DNA of 64,000 nt from the NCBI RefSeq assembly GCF_025822765.1, contig NZ_JACKUK010000016.1, positions 250,458-314,457 of the forward strand, in the 5' to 3' direction. Origin of the DNA: Mycobacterium barrassiae (lineage in GTDB: Bacteria; Actinomycetota; Actinomycetes; Mycobacteriales; Mycobacteriaceae). Shown one piece after another: positions 31,634 to 40,676 of this stretch; the first letter of the stretch is position 1, and every line of letters begins with the position of its first letter. The notes beneath the pieces were generated by a model that did not search any database, was not told the origin of the DNA, and saw nothing but the letters and a program-made list of their open reading frames with translations. The translations under genes were made by a program, and so were the position numbers.

Positions 31634-34219
31634 TTACGTGACGTCGAATTTCCTTGCACGCAGCGACCGCTCCACGCCGGCGCGACCCTCGAGCACCAGC
31701 CGGCGCAGCGGCGGTGGCACATCCGGATCGGACAGGAACCTGTCGGCGGCGTCCAGGCCGTCCTGGCTGATGTCCCACGACGGGTACAACCCGACGACGA
31801 CGGTCTGGGCGACCTCGCTCGACCGCCGTTGCCAGACGCCGGAGATGGCGTCGAAGTACTTGTCCCGGAAGGGCTTCAGCAGTTCCTCTTGGCCCGGGCG
31901 GACGAAGCCGGCGATGATCGAGCGCGCGGTGGCGTTGGCCAGCGTGTCGTCCTCGATGACCTCCTGCCAGTCCGCCTCCTTCACCGCCAACTGCGGGCGC
32001 GCCGCGGCGGCCTGCGCGGCGTGCCGTCCACCCGCGGCAGTCGGATCGCGTTCGGCCTCAGCGTCGATGAACGGCGTCTCCGGTCCGTCGGCGTCGATCA
32101 CCCCGGCAGTCGCGAGCGCGGTGACGATGCGCCACCGCAAATCGGTGTCGATCACCAAACCCGGCATGTTCACCGCCGCTGGCTCGTTGTCCAGCAGTGT
32201 CGACAGCACGGCGACGTGGTTCGGTGACAGCACCGATGCGCACAGCGCGTTCACGAACGCCAGTTGGTGGTCTGAGCCCGGCTGAGATTCACGCGCCAGA
32301 TCCAGCAGCGCGTCTCCGAACGCCGGCCAGCCGTTCTCGGCCGCCCACGTCGGGTCGGCGTAGGAGGCGAGCGCGGTCTGCGCCTGCAGCAGCAGGCGTT
32401 GCGCCACACCCACTTCCGATTCGGCGTGCACACCGCTGATGACCAGTGCGACGAAATCGCGGGCCTTCAGTTCGGCGTCGCGCGTCATCTCCCATGCCGC
32501 CGACCACGCGAGCGTGCGGGGCAGCGGATCGGCGATGTCCGCGATACGGGTCAGCACCGTCTGCAACGACTGCGGGTCGAGCCGCAGCGAGCAGTAGGTC
32601 AGGTCGTCGTCGTTGACGAGGATGAGCTGGCCGCGCGAAACACCCTGCAATGGAGGAACTTCGGTGGTATCGCCGTCGACGTCGAGCTCTTCGCGGTGGG
32701 TCCGCACCAGCTTTCCGTTGCCGTCGTCGTCATAGATCCCGACCGCGAGACGGTGCACACGCGTCTCCCCGGCGCCCGGCTGCGCCCCGCTCTGCGAGAT
32801 CGCGAAGCGCGTGAAACGACCCTCGGCGTCGACGTCGAACTCTGGGCGAAGCGTGTTGAGCCCGGTGGTCTTCAGCCACTGCCTGCCCCAGCCGGACAGA
32901 TCGCGTCCGGAGGCCTTCTCCAGCGCGCCGAGCAGATCCCCGAACGTCGCATTCGCAAAAGCGTGGTCGCGGAAGTAATCCCGCAGCCCCGACAGGAACT
33001 CCTCCAGCCCGACGTACGCGACGAGCTGTTTGAGCACACTGGCACCCTTGGCGTAGGTGATGCCGTCGAAGTTCACCTCGACGGCGGCCAGGTCGGGGAT
33101 GTCAGCGGCCACCGGATGCGTCGACGGCAGCTGGTCCTGCCGGTACGCCCACGACTTCTCGACGTTCGCGAACGTGGTCCACGCCTGCTTGTATTCCGTC
33201 GCCTCGTCCTGGCACAGCACCGACGCGAACGTTGCGAACGACTCGTTGAGCCACAGGTCATCCCACCACTGCATGGTGACCAGGTCGCCGAACCACATGT
33301 GGGCCATCTCGTGCAGCACCGTCTCCGCGCGGCGCTCGTACGACGCCCGGGTCACCTTGCTGCGAAAGACGTAGTCCTCCAGGAAGGTCACCGCGCCGGC
33401 GTTCTCCATCGCGCCCGCGTTGAACTCCGGCACGAAGAGCTGGTCGTACTTGCCGAAGGCGTACGGCACTCCGAAGTTCTTGTGGTAGAAGGCAAATCCC
33501 TGCTTCGTCTCGGTGAACAGTCGCTCGGCGTCCATGAACTCGGCCAGCGATGCGCGGCAGAACAGGCCCAGCGGAATGTCGCCGTGCTCGTCGCTGTAGT
33601 TGTCGTCCCAGCGTGTGTACGGGCCGGCGATCAGCGCCACCAGATAGGTGCTCATCCGTGGCGTGATGACGAAACTGTGCTTCTTGGCGTCACCCGCATC
33701 CTCGACGCCCGCGGTGGCGCCGTTGGAGACGACCTCCCAGTGCGGTGGCGCGGTGACCGTCACCTCGAACGTCGCCTTGAGGTCGGGCTGGTCGAAGCAC
33801 GCGAACATCCGCTTCGCGTCGGCGGTCTCGAACTGCGAATACAGGTAGACCTCGTCGTCGACCGGGTCGACGAACCGGTGCAGGCCCTCGCCGGTGTTCG
33901 AGTAGCGGCAGTCGGCGTCGACGGCGAGGACGTTGTGACCGGCCAGGCCCGTCAGCGGAATGCCGGTCGACTCGTCGTACCCCGACACGTCGATGTCGCG
34001 GCCGTTGAGGACCGCGCTGCGGATCCGGTCGGCGGCGATGTCGATGTAGGTGTCGGCACCGTCCAGCGCGTCGAACTCGACGGTCGTCAGCGATCGGAAG
34101 GTGGTCTCGCCGGGCTTGCCGGCGCCGTCGGTCAGATCGAGTTCGATGCGGTAGTTGTCGACGGTGACGAGGGCGGCGCGTTCGACCGCCTGGTCGCGAG
34201 TGAGGTTGGGAAGTGCCAC
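31634..34219 (-). CDS. pepN: Aminopeptidase N (M1 family)
   Basis: 861-aa zinc metallo-aminopeptidase. The exopeptidase motif GAMEN (FNAGAMENAGAVTF) and zinc motif HEMAHMWFGDLVT...E of WLNESFA are present; the C-terminal ~400 residues are the helical ERAP1-like domain. It removes N-terminal residues from peptides in the cytosol. Starts at GTG 34219 (MALPNLTRDQA). Equivalent to Rv2467. Confidence 0.95.
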   Translation of the reverse strand: MALPNLTRDQAVERAALVTVDNYRIELDLTDGAGKPGETTFRSLTTVEFDALDGADTYIDIAADRIRSAVLNGRDIDVSGYDESTGIPLTGLAGHNVLAVDADCRYSNTGEGLHRFVDPVDDEVYLYSQFETADAKRMFACFDQPDLKATFEVTVTAPPHWEVVSNGATAGVEDAGDAKKHSFVITPRMSTYLVALIAGPYTRWDDNYSDEHGDIPLGLFCRASLAEFMDAERLFTETKQGFAFYHKNFGVPYAFGKYDQLFVPEFNAGAMENAGAVTFLEDYVFRSKVTRASYERRAETVLHEMAHMWFGDLVTMQWWDDLWLNESFATFASVLCQDEATEYKQAWTTFANVEKSWAYRQDQLPSTHPVAADIPDLAAVEVNFDGITYAKGASVLKQLVAYVGLEEFLSGLRDYFRDHAFANATFGDLLGALEKASGRDLSGWGRQWLKTTGLNTLRPEFDVDAEGRFTRFAISQSGAQPGAGETRVHRLAVGIYDDDGNGKLVRTHREELDVDGDTTEVPPLQGVSRGQLILVNDDDLTYCSLRLDPQSLQTVLTRIADIADPLPRTLAWSAAWEMTRDAELKARDFVALVISGVHAESEVGVAQRLLLQAQTALASYADPTWAAENGWPAFGDALLDLARESQPGSDHQLAFVNALCASVLSPNHVAVLSTLLDNEPAAVNMPGLVIDTDLRWRIVTALATAGVIDADGPETPFIDAEAERDPTAAGGRHAAQAAAARPQLAVKEADWQEVIEDDTLANATARSIIAGFVRPGQEELLKPFRDKYFDAISGVWQRRSSEVAQTVVVGLYPSWDISQDGLDAADRFLSDPDVPPPLRRLVLEGRAGVERSLRARKFDVT

Positions 34220-34256
34220 GAGTCCAACCTAGTGGTCGGGCCCGTTGGGAGGCGCG

Positions 34257-34652
34257 TCAGAACCCCGGTATCCCCAGCCTGCTGAGCCCGCTGAGCCCGG
34301 TGAGCCCATTGAGTCCTTCGAGGATGGTGCCGTTGCCGATCTGCGTCATCATCGACGGGCAGTACGCCGAGATGGCGATGCCGGTGAAGAAAGCAGCGAC
34401 GTCAGGGTTGATGCCGTGGTTGGACACGGTGGAGTACACCGACGCCAGGTTCTTCCCCGGTTCGACGAGCATCGGGCAGATCGACTGACCCAGCTTCTCG
34501 GTGCTCACCGGATCGCCGTAGCTGATGCCGGCGTCGTTCAATGCGTTGAGGAAGCTGGTGTCGACGGGTTCGGCGGACGCCGGTGCCGCGAGGCTCAATG
34601 CCGTGGCGACGCCGACCAGTGTCATGGTGGCCGTGCGTTTCGCTTTTATCAC
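34257..34652 (-). CDS. Secreted DUF732-type protein
   Basis: About 131 aa. N-terminal KAKR then a hydrophobic stretch ending PASAEP is a signal peptide; the mature part has two Cys (SICPMLVEPG and SAYCPSM) and a helical fold typical of DUF732 (FLNALNDAGISYGDP). The C-terminus is a Leu/Gly repeat (LNGLTGLSGLSRLG). Start is uncertain: GTG 34652 gives a charged n-region; TTG 34673 and ATG 34625 are alternatives. Small secreted mycobacterial protein, function unknown. Confidence 0.75.
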   Translation of the reverse strand: MIKAKRTATMTLVGVATALSLAAPASAEPVDTSFLNALNDAGISYGDPVSTEKLGQSICPMLVEPGKNLASVYSTVSNHGINPDVAAFFTGIAISAYCPSMMTQIGNGTILEGLNGLTGLSGLSRLGIPGF

Positions 34653-34822
34653 AGGTGCAACACTGATTGACAACCGTCACATCGACAACACCGTTGTGTA
34701 ACGGTTTGCACACTATGCGTGTCCTCTGCGCCATTCCTTGGAAAAGCATGGCAGCGGGAACACCCGCGCAGGGTGCAAGGTTGTGGGAAGAGTCGTCTGA
34801 ACTACCACCCGAGAGGTTTTTC

Positions 34823-35434
34823 ATGGCCGAGAAGTCTGTCGCCGATTTCTGGTTCGACCCGCTGTGCCCGTGGTGCTGGATCACCTCGCGCTGGATCCTC
34901 GAGGTCGAGAAGGTGCGCGATATCGAGGTGAACTTCCACGTAATGAGCCTCGCCGTGCTCAACGAGAACAGGGAAGACCTGCCCGAGCAGTACCGCGAAG
35001 GCCTCAAGCAGGCATGGAAGCCGGTTCGCGTGGCCATCGCCGCCGAGCAGGCGAAGGGCAGCGAGATCCTCGCGCCGCTGTACACCGCGATGGGCACGCG
35101 CATCCACAACCAGGACAACAAGGACTTCGACGCCGTCATCAAGGAGTCGTTGGAGGAGGTCGGGCTTCCGGCCGAACTGGCCGAGGCGGCCGACACCGAC
35201 AAGTACGACGAGGCGCTGCGCAAGAGCCACCACGCGGGCATGGATGCCGTCGGCGACGACGTCGGCACCCCGACGATCCACGTCAACGGCGTCGCCTTCT
35301 TCGGCCCGGTGCTGTCGAAGATCCCGCGCGGCGAAGAGGCGGGCAAGCTGTGGGACGCCTCGGTGACGTTCGCGTCGTATCCGCACTTCTGGGAGCTCAA
35401 GCGCAGCCGCACCGAGCCGCCGACTTTCGACTGA
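34823..35434 (+). CDS. DsbA-fold mycothiol-dependent reductase (Rv2466c-like)
   Basis: 203 aa, thioredoxin-fold DsbA family. The active site is the N-terminal CPWC in [15 protein letters not shown]; the cis-Pro loop is [11 protein letters not shown]. No signal peptide, so cytosolic. The M. tuberculosis homologue Rv2466c (207 aa) is a mycothiol-dependent nitroreductase induced by oxidative stress and activates thienopyrimidine prodrugs. RBS GAGAGG lies before ATG 34823; longer frames upstream begin in non-coding sequence. Confidence 0.9.
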   Translation: MAEKSVADFWFDPLCPWCWITSRWILEVEKVRDIEVNFHVMSLAVLNENREDLPEQYREGLKQAWKPVRVAIAAEQAKGSEILAPLYTAMGTRIHNQDNKDFDAVIKESLEEVGLPAELAEAADTDKYDEALRKSHHAGMDAVGDDVGTPTIHVNGVAFFGPVLSKIPRGEEAGKLWDASVTFASYPHFWELKRSRTEPPTFD

Positions 35435-35476
35435 CTTCGTCGACCGTGCACTGACCGGTCGTGACGCTCTGCCAGA

Positions 35477-35965
35477 ATGGCCGCCATGCGCGTCTACCTG
35501 GGAGCCGACCACGCGGGCTTCGAGTTCAAGCAGCGGATCATCGAGCACCTGAAGTCGAAGGGGTACGAGCCCATCGACTGCGGCGCGTACACGTACGACG
35601 CTGACGACGACTACCCGGCGTTCTGCATCGCCGCCGCGGAGAAGACCGTCGCCGACCCGGACAGCCTCGGTATCGTGCTGGGCGGCTCGGGTAACGGTGA
35701 GCAGATCGCGGCCAACAAGGTGCCCGGCGTGCGGTGCGCGCTGGCCTGGAGTGTCGAGACGGCGAAACTCGCGCGTGAGCACAACAACGCGCAGGTGATC
35801 GGCATCGGTGGACGCATGCACACCGAAGAGCAGATGCTCGAGATCGTCGACGCGTTCCTGTCCACGCCGTGGTCGAAAGCCGAACGCCACCAACGGCGTA
35901 TCGACATCCTCTCCGAGTACGAGCGCACGCACATCGCGCCGCCCGTGCCGGGCGCACCGAGCTAG
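35477..35965 (+). CDS. rpiB: Ribose-5-phosphate isomerase B
   Basis: 162 aa. Motifs: VYLGADHAGFEFKQ (active-site Asp-His), VLGGSGNGEQIAANKV (phosphate loop and the Glu that replaces the Cys base in mycobacterial RpiB), AREHNNAQVIGIGGRMH and TPWSKAERHQRRI. Interconverts ribulose 5-phosphate and ribose 5-phosphate in the pentose phosphate pathway. ATG 35477 gives the length of M. tuberculosis RpiB; ATG 35486 is also possible. Next gene starts 2 nt after the stop. Confidence 0.95.
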   Translation: MAAMRVYLGADHAGFEFKQRIIEHLKSKGYEPIDCGAYTYDADDDYPAFCIAAAEKTVADPDSLGIVLGGSGNGEQIAANKVPGVRCALAWSVETAKLAREHNNAQVIGIGGRMHTEEQMLEIVDAFLSTPWSKAERHQRRIDILSEYERTHIAPPVPGAPS

Positions 35966-35967
35966 GG

Positions 35968-36762
35968 ATGCCCGAAGGGCACACCCTGCACCGGCTGGCC
36001 CGGCTGCATCAGCGTCGGTTCGGGCGCGCACCGGTGCTGGTGTCCAGCCCCCAGGGGCGATTCGCTGAAGGGGCGGCCGCCGTCAACGGCCGCATCCTGA
36101 AGAAGACCAGCGCGTGGGGTAAGCATCTGTTCCACCACTACGACGGCGGCCGCGTCGTGCACGTGCATCTCGGGCTGTACGGCACGTTCACCGAATTTCC
36201 TGTCCCGCCGCCCCTGCCCGTCGGACAGGTGCGCATGCGGATGGTTGGCGCCGAGTACGGAACCGACCTGCGCGGGCCGACGGTGTGTGAGGTGATCACC
36301 GAGCCCGAGATCGGCGATATCGTTTCCCGGCTGGGTCCGGACCCGCTGCGCCGCGACGCGGACGGCACGCTGGCTTGGGTCCGAATTCGTAAGTCTCGCA
36401 GGGTGATCGGTGCACTGTTGATGGACCAGACGGTGATCGCCGGAGTCGGGAACGTGTACCGCTGCGAACTGCTCTACCGACACGGCGTCGACCCTTACCG
36501 GCCGGGCACACACATCGATGAGGACGAGTTCAAAGCGATGTGGACCGATCTCGTCGAACTGATGAAGGTCGGCTTGCGGCGGGGCAAGATCGTCGTCGTC
36601 CGCCCGGAGGACGACCACGGGCCGCCGTCGTATGCGCCCGGCCGGCCGCGGACTTACGTGTATCGGCGGGCCGGGGACCCGTGCCGGGTGTGCGGTACGG
36701 AGATCCGCACCGCAGTGTTGGAGGGACGCAACTTGTTCTGGTGTCCGACCTGCCAGAGCTGA
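35968..36762 (+). CDS. nei2: DNA glycosylase/AP lyase, Fpg/Nei family (Nei2)
   Basis: 264 aa. Begins MPEGHTLHRLA: Pro2 (after Met removal) is the Schiff-base nucleophile and Glu3 the acid. A helix-two-turn-helix (DQTVIAGVGNVYRCELLYRHGVDP) and a C-terminal zinc finger (CRVCG...FWCPTC, with the DNA-contacting Arg region AVLEGRN) complete the family. Removes oxidised pyrimidines in base excision repair. Corresponds to Rv2464c; coupled to rpiB. Confidence 0.93.
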   Translation: MPEGHTLHRLARLHQRRFGRAPVLVSSPQGRFAEGAAAVNGRILKKTSAWGKHLFHHYDGGRVVHVHLGLYGTFTEFPVPPPLPVGQVRMRMVGAEYGTDLRGPTVCEVITEPEIGDIVSRLGPDPLRRDADGTLAWVRIRKSRRVIGALLMDQTVIAGVGNVYRCELLYRHGVDPYRPGTHIDEDEFKAMWTDLVELMKVGLRRGKIVVVRPEDDHGPPSYAPGRPRTYVYRRAGDPCRVCGTEIRTAVLEGRNLFWCPTCQS

Positions 36763-36768
36763 GGATTC

Positions 36769-36820
36769 ACTCTGCGTCTAGGCCGCATTCTGAGTCGAAA
36801 CTTGGGCCTGGGCGCAGAGT
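36769..36820. terminator. Bidirectional terminator-like inverted repeat
   Basis: Arms ACTCTGCGTCTAGGCC (36769-36784) and GGCCTGGGCGCAGAGT (36805-36820) pair at 14 of 16 positions with a 20-nt loop. It occupies the gap between the convergent nei2 and the next minus-strand gene, where a terminator for both would sit. No U-tract, as usual in mycobacteria. Confidence 0.65.
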
Positions 36821-36835
36821 CAACGGGCGACGGGC

Positions 36836-37618
36836 TCAGAAGCCGCCGAAGTCGCCTCCGAAATCGCCGCCACCCCAATCGCCGCCGCCGTCGCCTCCCC
36901 AGCCGCCACCGTCGCCGCCGCCGTCGCCTCCCCAGCCGCCGCCACCGTCTTGACCCTGATCGAAGCCCTGGTCGTATCCCTGGGCGAAGCCCTGGTCGTA
37001 TCCGCTGCCGTGCATGCCGGAGAACAGTGCGTCGAACAGCAGCACCGACCCGACTCCCCACGCGCCCGCGACGAGCGCCGGCTTCCACCACGGCTCGGAG
37101 TACCAGCCCGCGGGCACTGGCCGACCGGCCACCCGACCGCCGGGGTAGTAGTTCGGGGTGCGCTCCGACGGGGTCGGCGACGCCTCGATTTCGCGGCCCT
37201 CGAAGTTGACCCGCCGATCCTCGGTCACCGTGCCCGCGGCGCGTTGGCCCGTCAGCGTCTCCAGCTCGGGCCCCGGGTCCATGCCCATCGCGACGCGGGC
37301 CGCGCGGACGTAGTAAAGGCCTTCGAGCGCGCTCTCTTTGGCGAGCAACGCCTGCTTGGCGGTGGTGGCCTGCTCGATCTGCGAACCCGCGGCCGTATAG
37401 CGCTCGGACGCGTCGGCGAGGGCCTGCTTGGATGCGTCGTCGGTGCCGGTCAGGTTGATCACCTGGCCGCCGAGACGTTCGATCACGCGGCGAGCGTCCG
37501 CCTTCGCATCGTCGAGTGTGGCGGCGTTGCGTCGATCGGAGGCCTTCATCGCCCCGTACACGACCACGCCGAGCGCCACGACCACCAGGACAACGAGGAC
37601 GAGCAGAACGCCGTTCAT
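36836..37618 (-). CDS. Membrane-anchored protein with Gly/Trp/Asp-rich C-terminal repeats
   Basis: 260 aa. One N-terminal TM helix (VLLVLVVLVVVALGVVVYGAM), a coiled-coil-like middle (KADARRVIERLGGQVINLTG, ERYTAAGSQIEQATTAKQAL), then a second hydrophobic stretch (PALVAGAWGVGSVLLFDALF) and a repeat tail. The tail has GYDQGFAQGYDQGFDQG units followed by GGGW/GGD and WGGGDFGGDFGGF, i.e. flexible and perhaps aggregation-prone. This layout is widespread in actinobacteria without a known function. Convergent with nei2. Confidence 0.78.
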   Translation of the reverse strand: MNGVLLVLVVLVVVALGVVVYGAMKASDRRNAATLDDAKADARRVIERLGGQVINLTGTDDASKQALADASERYTAAGSQIEQATTAKQALLAKESALEGLYYVRAARVAMGMDPGPELETLTGQRAAGTVTEDRRVNFEGREIEASPTPSERTPNYYPGGRVAGRPVPAGWYSEPWWKPALVAGAWGVGSVLLFDALFSGMHGSGYDQGFAQGYDQGFDQGQDGGGGWGGDGGGDGGGWGGDGGGDWGGGDFGGDFGGF

Positions 37619-37673
37619 GACGCTCAGCCTACCGACAGGAAACGCGAAGATCGGCACACGAACAGACAGGCGG

Positions 37674-38819
37674 TTACGCCGAGAGCGGAGGCTGCAGCGC
37701 GAGAATTTCGCGGAGATGCCAGGCGAAGTCGCCGTCGGCGCCCTTGTCGGGATGGCTGAAGTATTCGGTGTGAGCCGATCCACGCTTGAAGCGTTCGGGC
37801 TCGTTGCCGGTCACCGGGATGTCGCGAATGCCGGATCCGAACAGGGGACCCAACTCGCCGCCGAACCAGTCGCCGCTTCGGCTGCCCCGAGTGACCGGAA
37901 ACCACAGGTTCGTCCAGCGGGTGGTTTGAAAGAGCTCGTTGTCGCACGCGACGACTACCCCACGGCGTAGCAGTCCGTCGAACAGCTCCCGTCGGTAGGC
38001 GCTTTCGGAGGTTTTGAAGCCGCTCAGCAGCGGCATCCGCGTCAACAGCAGGTCGGCGTAGACCAAGGGTGCGCCGATGGTGACGAAATCAGTTATGTGC
38101 CAAAGTTTCTGAGCCTGAGCCCGCCACAGCTTCAGCGCGTCATAGGCGATATAGGTGCCGACGCCGTGGGCGACGACCACGATTCGCGTGTATCCCTCCT
38201 CATGCAGGTCGCGTAGAAGGTTCACCAGGCCACCGCGAATGGCCCGTCGCGCCGCATATGAAGACGGCGACGGGTCCAGGTAGCGGGCACTGTCGACCAG
38301 TGGCGCCGTCCTCTTGTTGACCAACGCGCGCGCGAGCATTCGGTAGAGACCGAACCAGAAGATCAGCACGATGGCGCTGGTGACCAGACCGATGATCCAC
38401 ACCGGAACATCGGAATTCAGCGCGTAGCCGGCGATGAACAGCACGGGGATCACCGAGAGCATCGCCAACACAGTTGTCCACACCAGTCGCCATGCCCCGA
38501 ACAGGGCATCGGGGACGTTGCTTGGTCGACGAACCAACAGCCGCAGCGCCGTCGGGGCAACGCCGGCGTACTTGCCCGCGGTCATGAGGTACGGCCAGTG
38601 GTACTCGAAGAATTCGACGCCCCCTTGTCCGGGTCCGCGTTTCGGAGCGGTGAAGCGGCGCGCTTCGTATGTGTCGGTGATCTCCGCAGGTTGCGGGTGG
38701 TAATCCCACTTTTCGTGCAGTGCCGTCCTGACGAACCCGTCGAACGTTTCCATTGGACGTTTCTCACCCATCCCGTGGACGAGCACCACCGCTGTGCGCA
38801 CTTGTTCCTCGGCTGCCAT
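37674..38819 (-). CDS. Membrane protein with degenerate alpha/beta-hydrolase domain
   Basis: 381 aa from ATG 38819, preceded by an AAAGGTG RBS. The start VRTAVVLVHGMGEKRPMETFD has the hydrolase oxyanion HGMG motif; two TM helices follow (VWTTVLAMLSVIPVLFIAGYAL and VPVWIIGLVTSAIVLIFWF). The nucleophile elbow reads VVVAHGVGTYIAYDAL: the expected G-x-S-x-G is A-H-G-V-G, so the catalytic Ser is replaced by Gly. It may be a non-enzymatic or lipid-binding homologue. Function unknown. Confidence 0.72.
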   Translation of the reverse strand: MAAEEQVRTAVVLVHGMGEKRPMETFDGFVRTALHEKWDYHPQPAEITDTYEARRFTAPKRGPGQGGVEFFEYHWPYLMTAGKYAGVAPTALRLLVRRPSNVPDALFGAWRLVWTTVLAMLSVIPVLFIAGYALNSDVPVWIIGLVTSAIVLIFWFGLYRMLARALVNKRTAPLVDSARYLDPSPSSYAARRAIRGGLVNLLRDLHEEGYTRIVVVAHGVGTYIAYDALKLWRAQAQKLWHITDFVTIGAPLVYADLLLTRMPLLSGFKTSESAYRRELFDGLLRRGVVVACDNELFQTTRWTNLWFPVTRGSRSGDWFGGELGPLFGSGIRDIPVTGNEPERFKRGSAHTEYFSHPDKGADGDFAWHLREILALQPPLSA

Positions 38820-38908
38820 GTCACCTTTCGGAATCTCGTGTCGCGACGGACGTCGCTGCATTCTCAACCACATCGCGCGCCCGCGCCGGAAATCTCAACC
38901 AGGCGTGG

Positions 38909-39715
38909 TCAGGAATTGGGGTGGCCCCGCTCGTCGCACGGCGCCAGGTGATCTTGTTCGAAGGTCGCCAGCGAGCGCTCCATCTCGGTCGGCTTGATGC
39001 TGCCGCTCCAGTTCCCATAGGGATGGTCGAGGGCGAAGACAACGATCAGTCCCGCCGCGACGAGCGCCGCCACCAAGCCGATTGGTATCGCTTGAATCAG
39101 AGCCGACTCTCGCCGGTCGGCCTGCACGCACATGTAGGCGAGAATCGCTATCGCGCCGATGCCTAACACGATCCAAAGGGGCAGCGGTACTGACGGGGTG
39201 GCTTCCGCGAGCCGCTCGCGGCGTCCTTCGCGACGCTGGGCCTGCTCGTCGAACCATTGCGCGTAGGCGACCTCCTGTTTGGCGCCGACGGGATTCGCAG
39301 CGGTGAAGTCGTGTGCCATCGTGTTCACCCAGGACTGCACCACCTGCGACGAGGTGCCGTTTCGCATCGCGGGCCACTCATCTGAGATGACCGCTCGCGC
39401 ATAGCAATTCAGGTCACCGTGTAGACGCTCGCCCGGCTCGCCACCGAGCACTTCGGCGATGACGTGGAGTTCGGCGACGGCGATGGCTTCGCGGCTCGCG
39501 CCCTCGCGGGCGTGTTGGTAGGTCTGCAGAGAGAAGAGGATGACGAAGGCGAGCATGACCGCGAACATCGTGCCGAGGACGGACATGTAGGTGTCCGCGC
39601 GGGACGAATCGACGAACCAGCCGTTGTCGGGCATGCGACTTCGCACGAACAGGCGTGTGGCGACTGCGGCTGCGATGGCCGCCGCAATGATGAGCGGCGC
39701 GATCCAGAGCAGCAT
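38909..39715 (-). CDS. DUF4239-like (bestrophin-like) membrane protein
   Basis: 268 aa. Four TM helices: two at the N-terminus (LLWIAPLIIAAAIAAAVATR; YMSVLGTMFAVMLAFVILF) and two at the C-terminus (PLPLWIVLGIGAIAILAYM; IGLVAALVAAGLIVVFAL), with a cytosolic helical domain between them. The topology and the LGTMFAVMLAFVIL helix fit DUF4239. Sits 89 bp from the previous gene, same direction. No enzymatic motif seen. Confidence 0.75.
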   Translation of the reverse strand: MLLWIAPLIIAAAIAAAVATRLFVRSRMPDNGWFVDSSRADTYMSVLGTMFAVMLAFVILFSLQTYQHAREGASREAIAVAELHVIAEVLGGEPGERLHGDLNCYARAVISDEWPAMRNGTSSQVVQSWVNTMAHDFTAANPVGAKQEVAYAQWFDEQAQRREGRRERLAEATPSVPLPLWIVLGIGAIAILAYMCVQADRRESALIQAIPIGLVAALVAAGLIVVFALDHPYGNWSGSIKPTEMERSLATFEQDHLAPCDERGHPNS

Positions 39716-39776
39716 CGCCGCACCTTAACCACCGCGACGATCGACCGTATGCAGATCGGAGAAGCCCGAGTCCCGC

Positions 39777-40469
39777 TTACTCCACCCGTAGGCCGGTGAC
39801 CGCAAAGCGCTCGACCTCGGCGTGATGGCCACCGGTCCACGCCGCCAGCGTGACGACCCCAGGCGCTGCGCCGTTCATCGGTAGCCGAGCCGACCACGGT
39901 CGCTTGTCGCCGCCGGTCATCAGACAGGAGAACTCGCCGAGCACCCGGCGCGCGGGCCCCTGCAACACCGCCAGGTGCACGCATTCGTCGACGCCGGTGA
40001 TGATGCCGCCGGCATCAATGGCTGAGCCCGCGACGATGCTGCCGTAGGCGGGTGTGTCGAGGGTCAACATGGCGTCGCGTGTCCCGACGACTTCCCAGGG
40101 CGCATCGGGGCTGTCGCCGAAGCGGGCGAGGTGGACCGCCGCCGCGGTTCGCTCCTTCCCGTCTGATATCTCGTAGCCGACGTCGACCCACGCCTCGTTG
40201 CCCTCATCGGTGACGTGTAAGGCCCTGTTGATCTCGGTGAACCCGAGGAAGTCCTGGGTGAATCTGACCGCGGTCTCGGCAGCCTCGCCGTGCCAGGGAT
40301 TCTCAGCGCGTGCCGCGCCGTCGATGAGCCATCGCTCCGCTTCCTGCTGGGAGGCGAACGGCCACAGCGGGGGGTACGGAAATGCGGTGGGCTGAGCGGT
40401 CGACGGGGGGCCAACGCAGGCCGTCAGCGTCAGCAAGATCACTAATGCCGTGGTGAAGCATCGACGCAT
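39777..40469 (-). CDS. Lipoprotein
   Basis: 230 aa from ATG 40469. Signal peptide MRRCFTTALVILLTLTAC with a lipobox (TLTAC), so the mature N-terminus is a lipidated Cys18. The mature part is a single domain of about 200 residues with Trp-rich start (WPFASQQEAERWLIDG) and beta-rich end; no known family recognised. Similar predicted lipoproteins are often called Lpq/Lpp. It is divergent from the P450 operon with a 207-bp gap. Confidence 0.8.
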   Translation of the reverse strand: MRRCFTTALVILLTLTACVGPPSTAQPTAFPYPPLWPFASQQEAERWLIDGAARAENPWHGEAAETAVRFTQDFLGFTEINRALHVTDEGNEAWVDVGYEISDGKERTAAAVHLARFGDSPDAPWEVVGTRDAMLTLDTPAYGSIVAGSAIDAGGIITGVDECVHLAVLQGPARRVLGEFSCLMTGGDKRPWSARLPMNGAAPGVVTLAAWTGGHHAEVERFAVTGLRVE

Positions 40470-40626
40470 CAGAGCCAGAGTATCGACGGCGGTCCGGTCG
40501 GGCCCAACGGCACCGAGACAGAACGCCTCGATCATCGGACACAGGTTCACCGAGGCGTTGGTTGGCGACGGGAATCGCATCTTGACGCAGCCCATACCGC
40601 CATGGCATTGTGACGTACGCAACTGT

Positions 40627-40641
40627 AACATAACTTATGTT
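40627..40641. promoter_or_regulatory. 15-bp perfect palindrome upstream of the P450 gene (putative operator)
   Basis: AACATAA-C-TTATGTT (40627-40641), symmetric around C40634, 35 bp before the P450 start. Such short palindromes are typical TetR operators, and a TetR-family gene lies at the end of the same cluster (42222). Binding is inferred. Confidence 0.65.
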
Positions 40642-40676
40642 TCAGTCGGATCTGTGGCCGAACGTGGGAGAAAACA

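Noticed and set aside
32399-34285. 628-codon plus-strand frame opposite pepN
   Set aside because: Antisense shadow of aminopeptidase N; no RBS and a GC-skewed composition.
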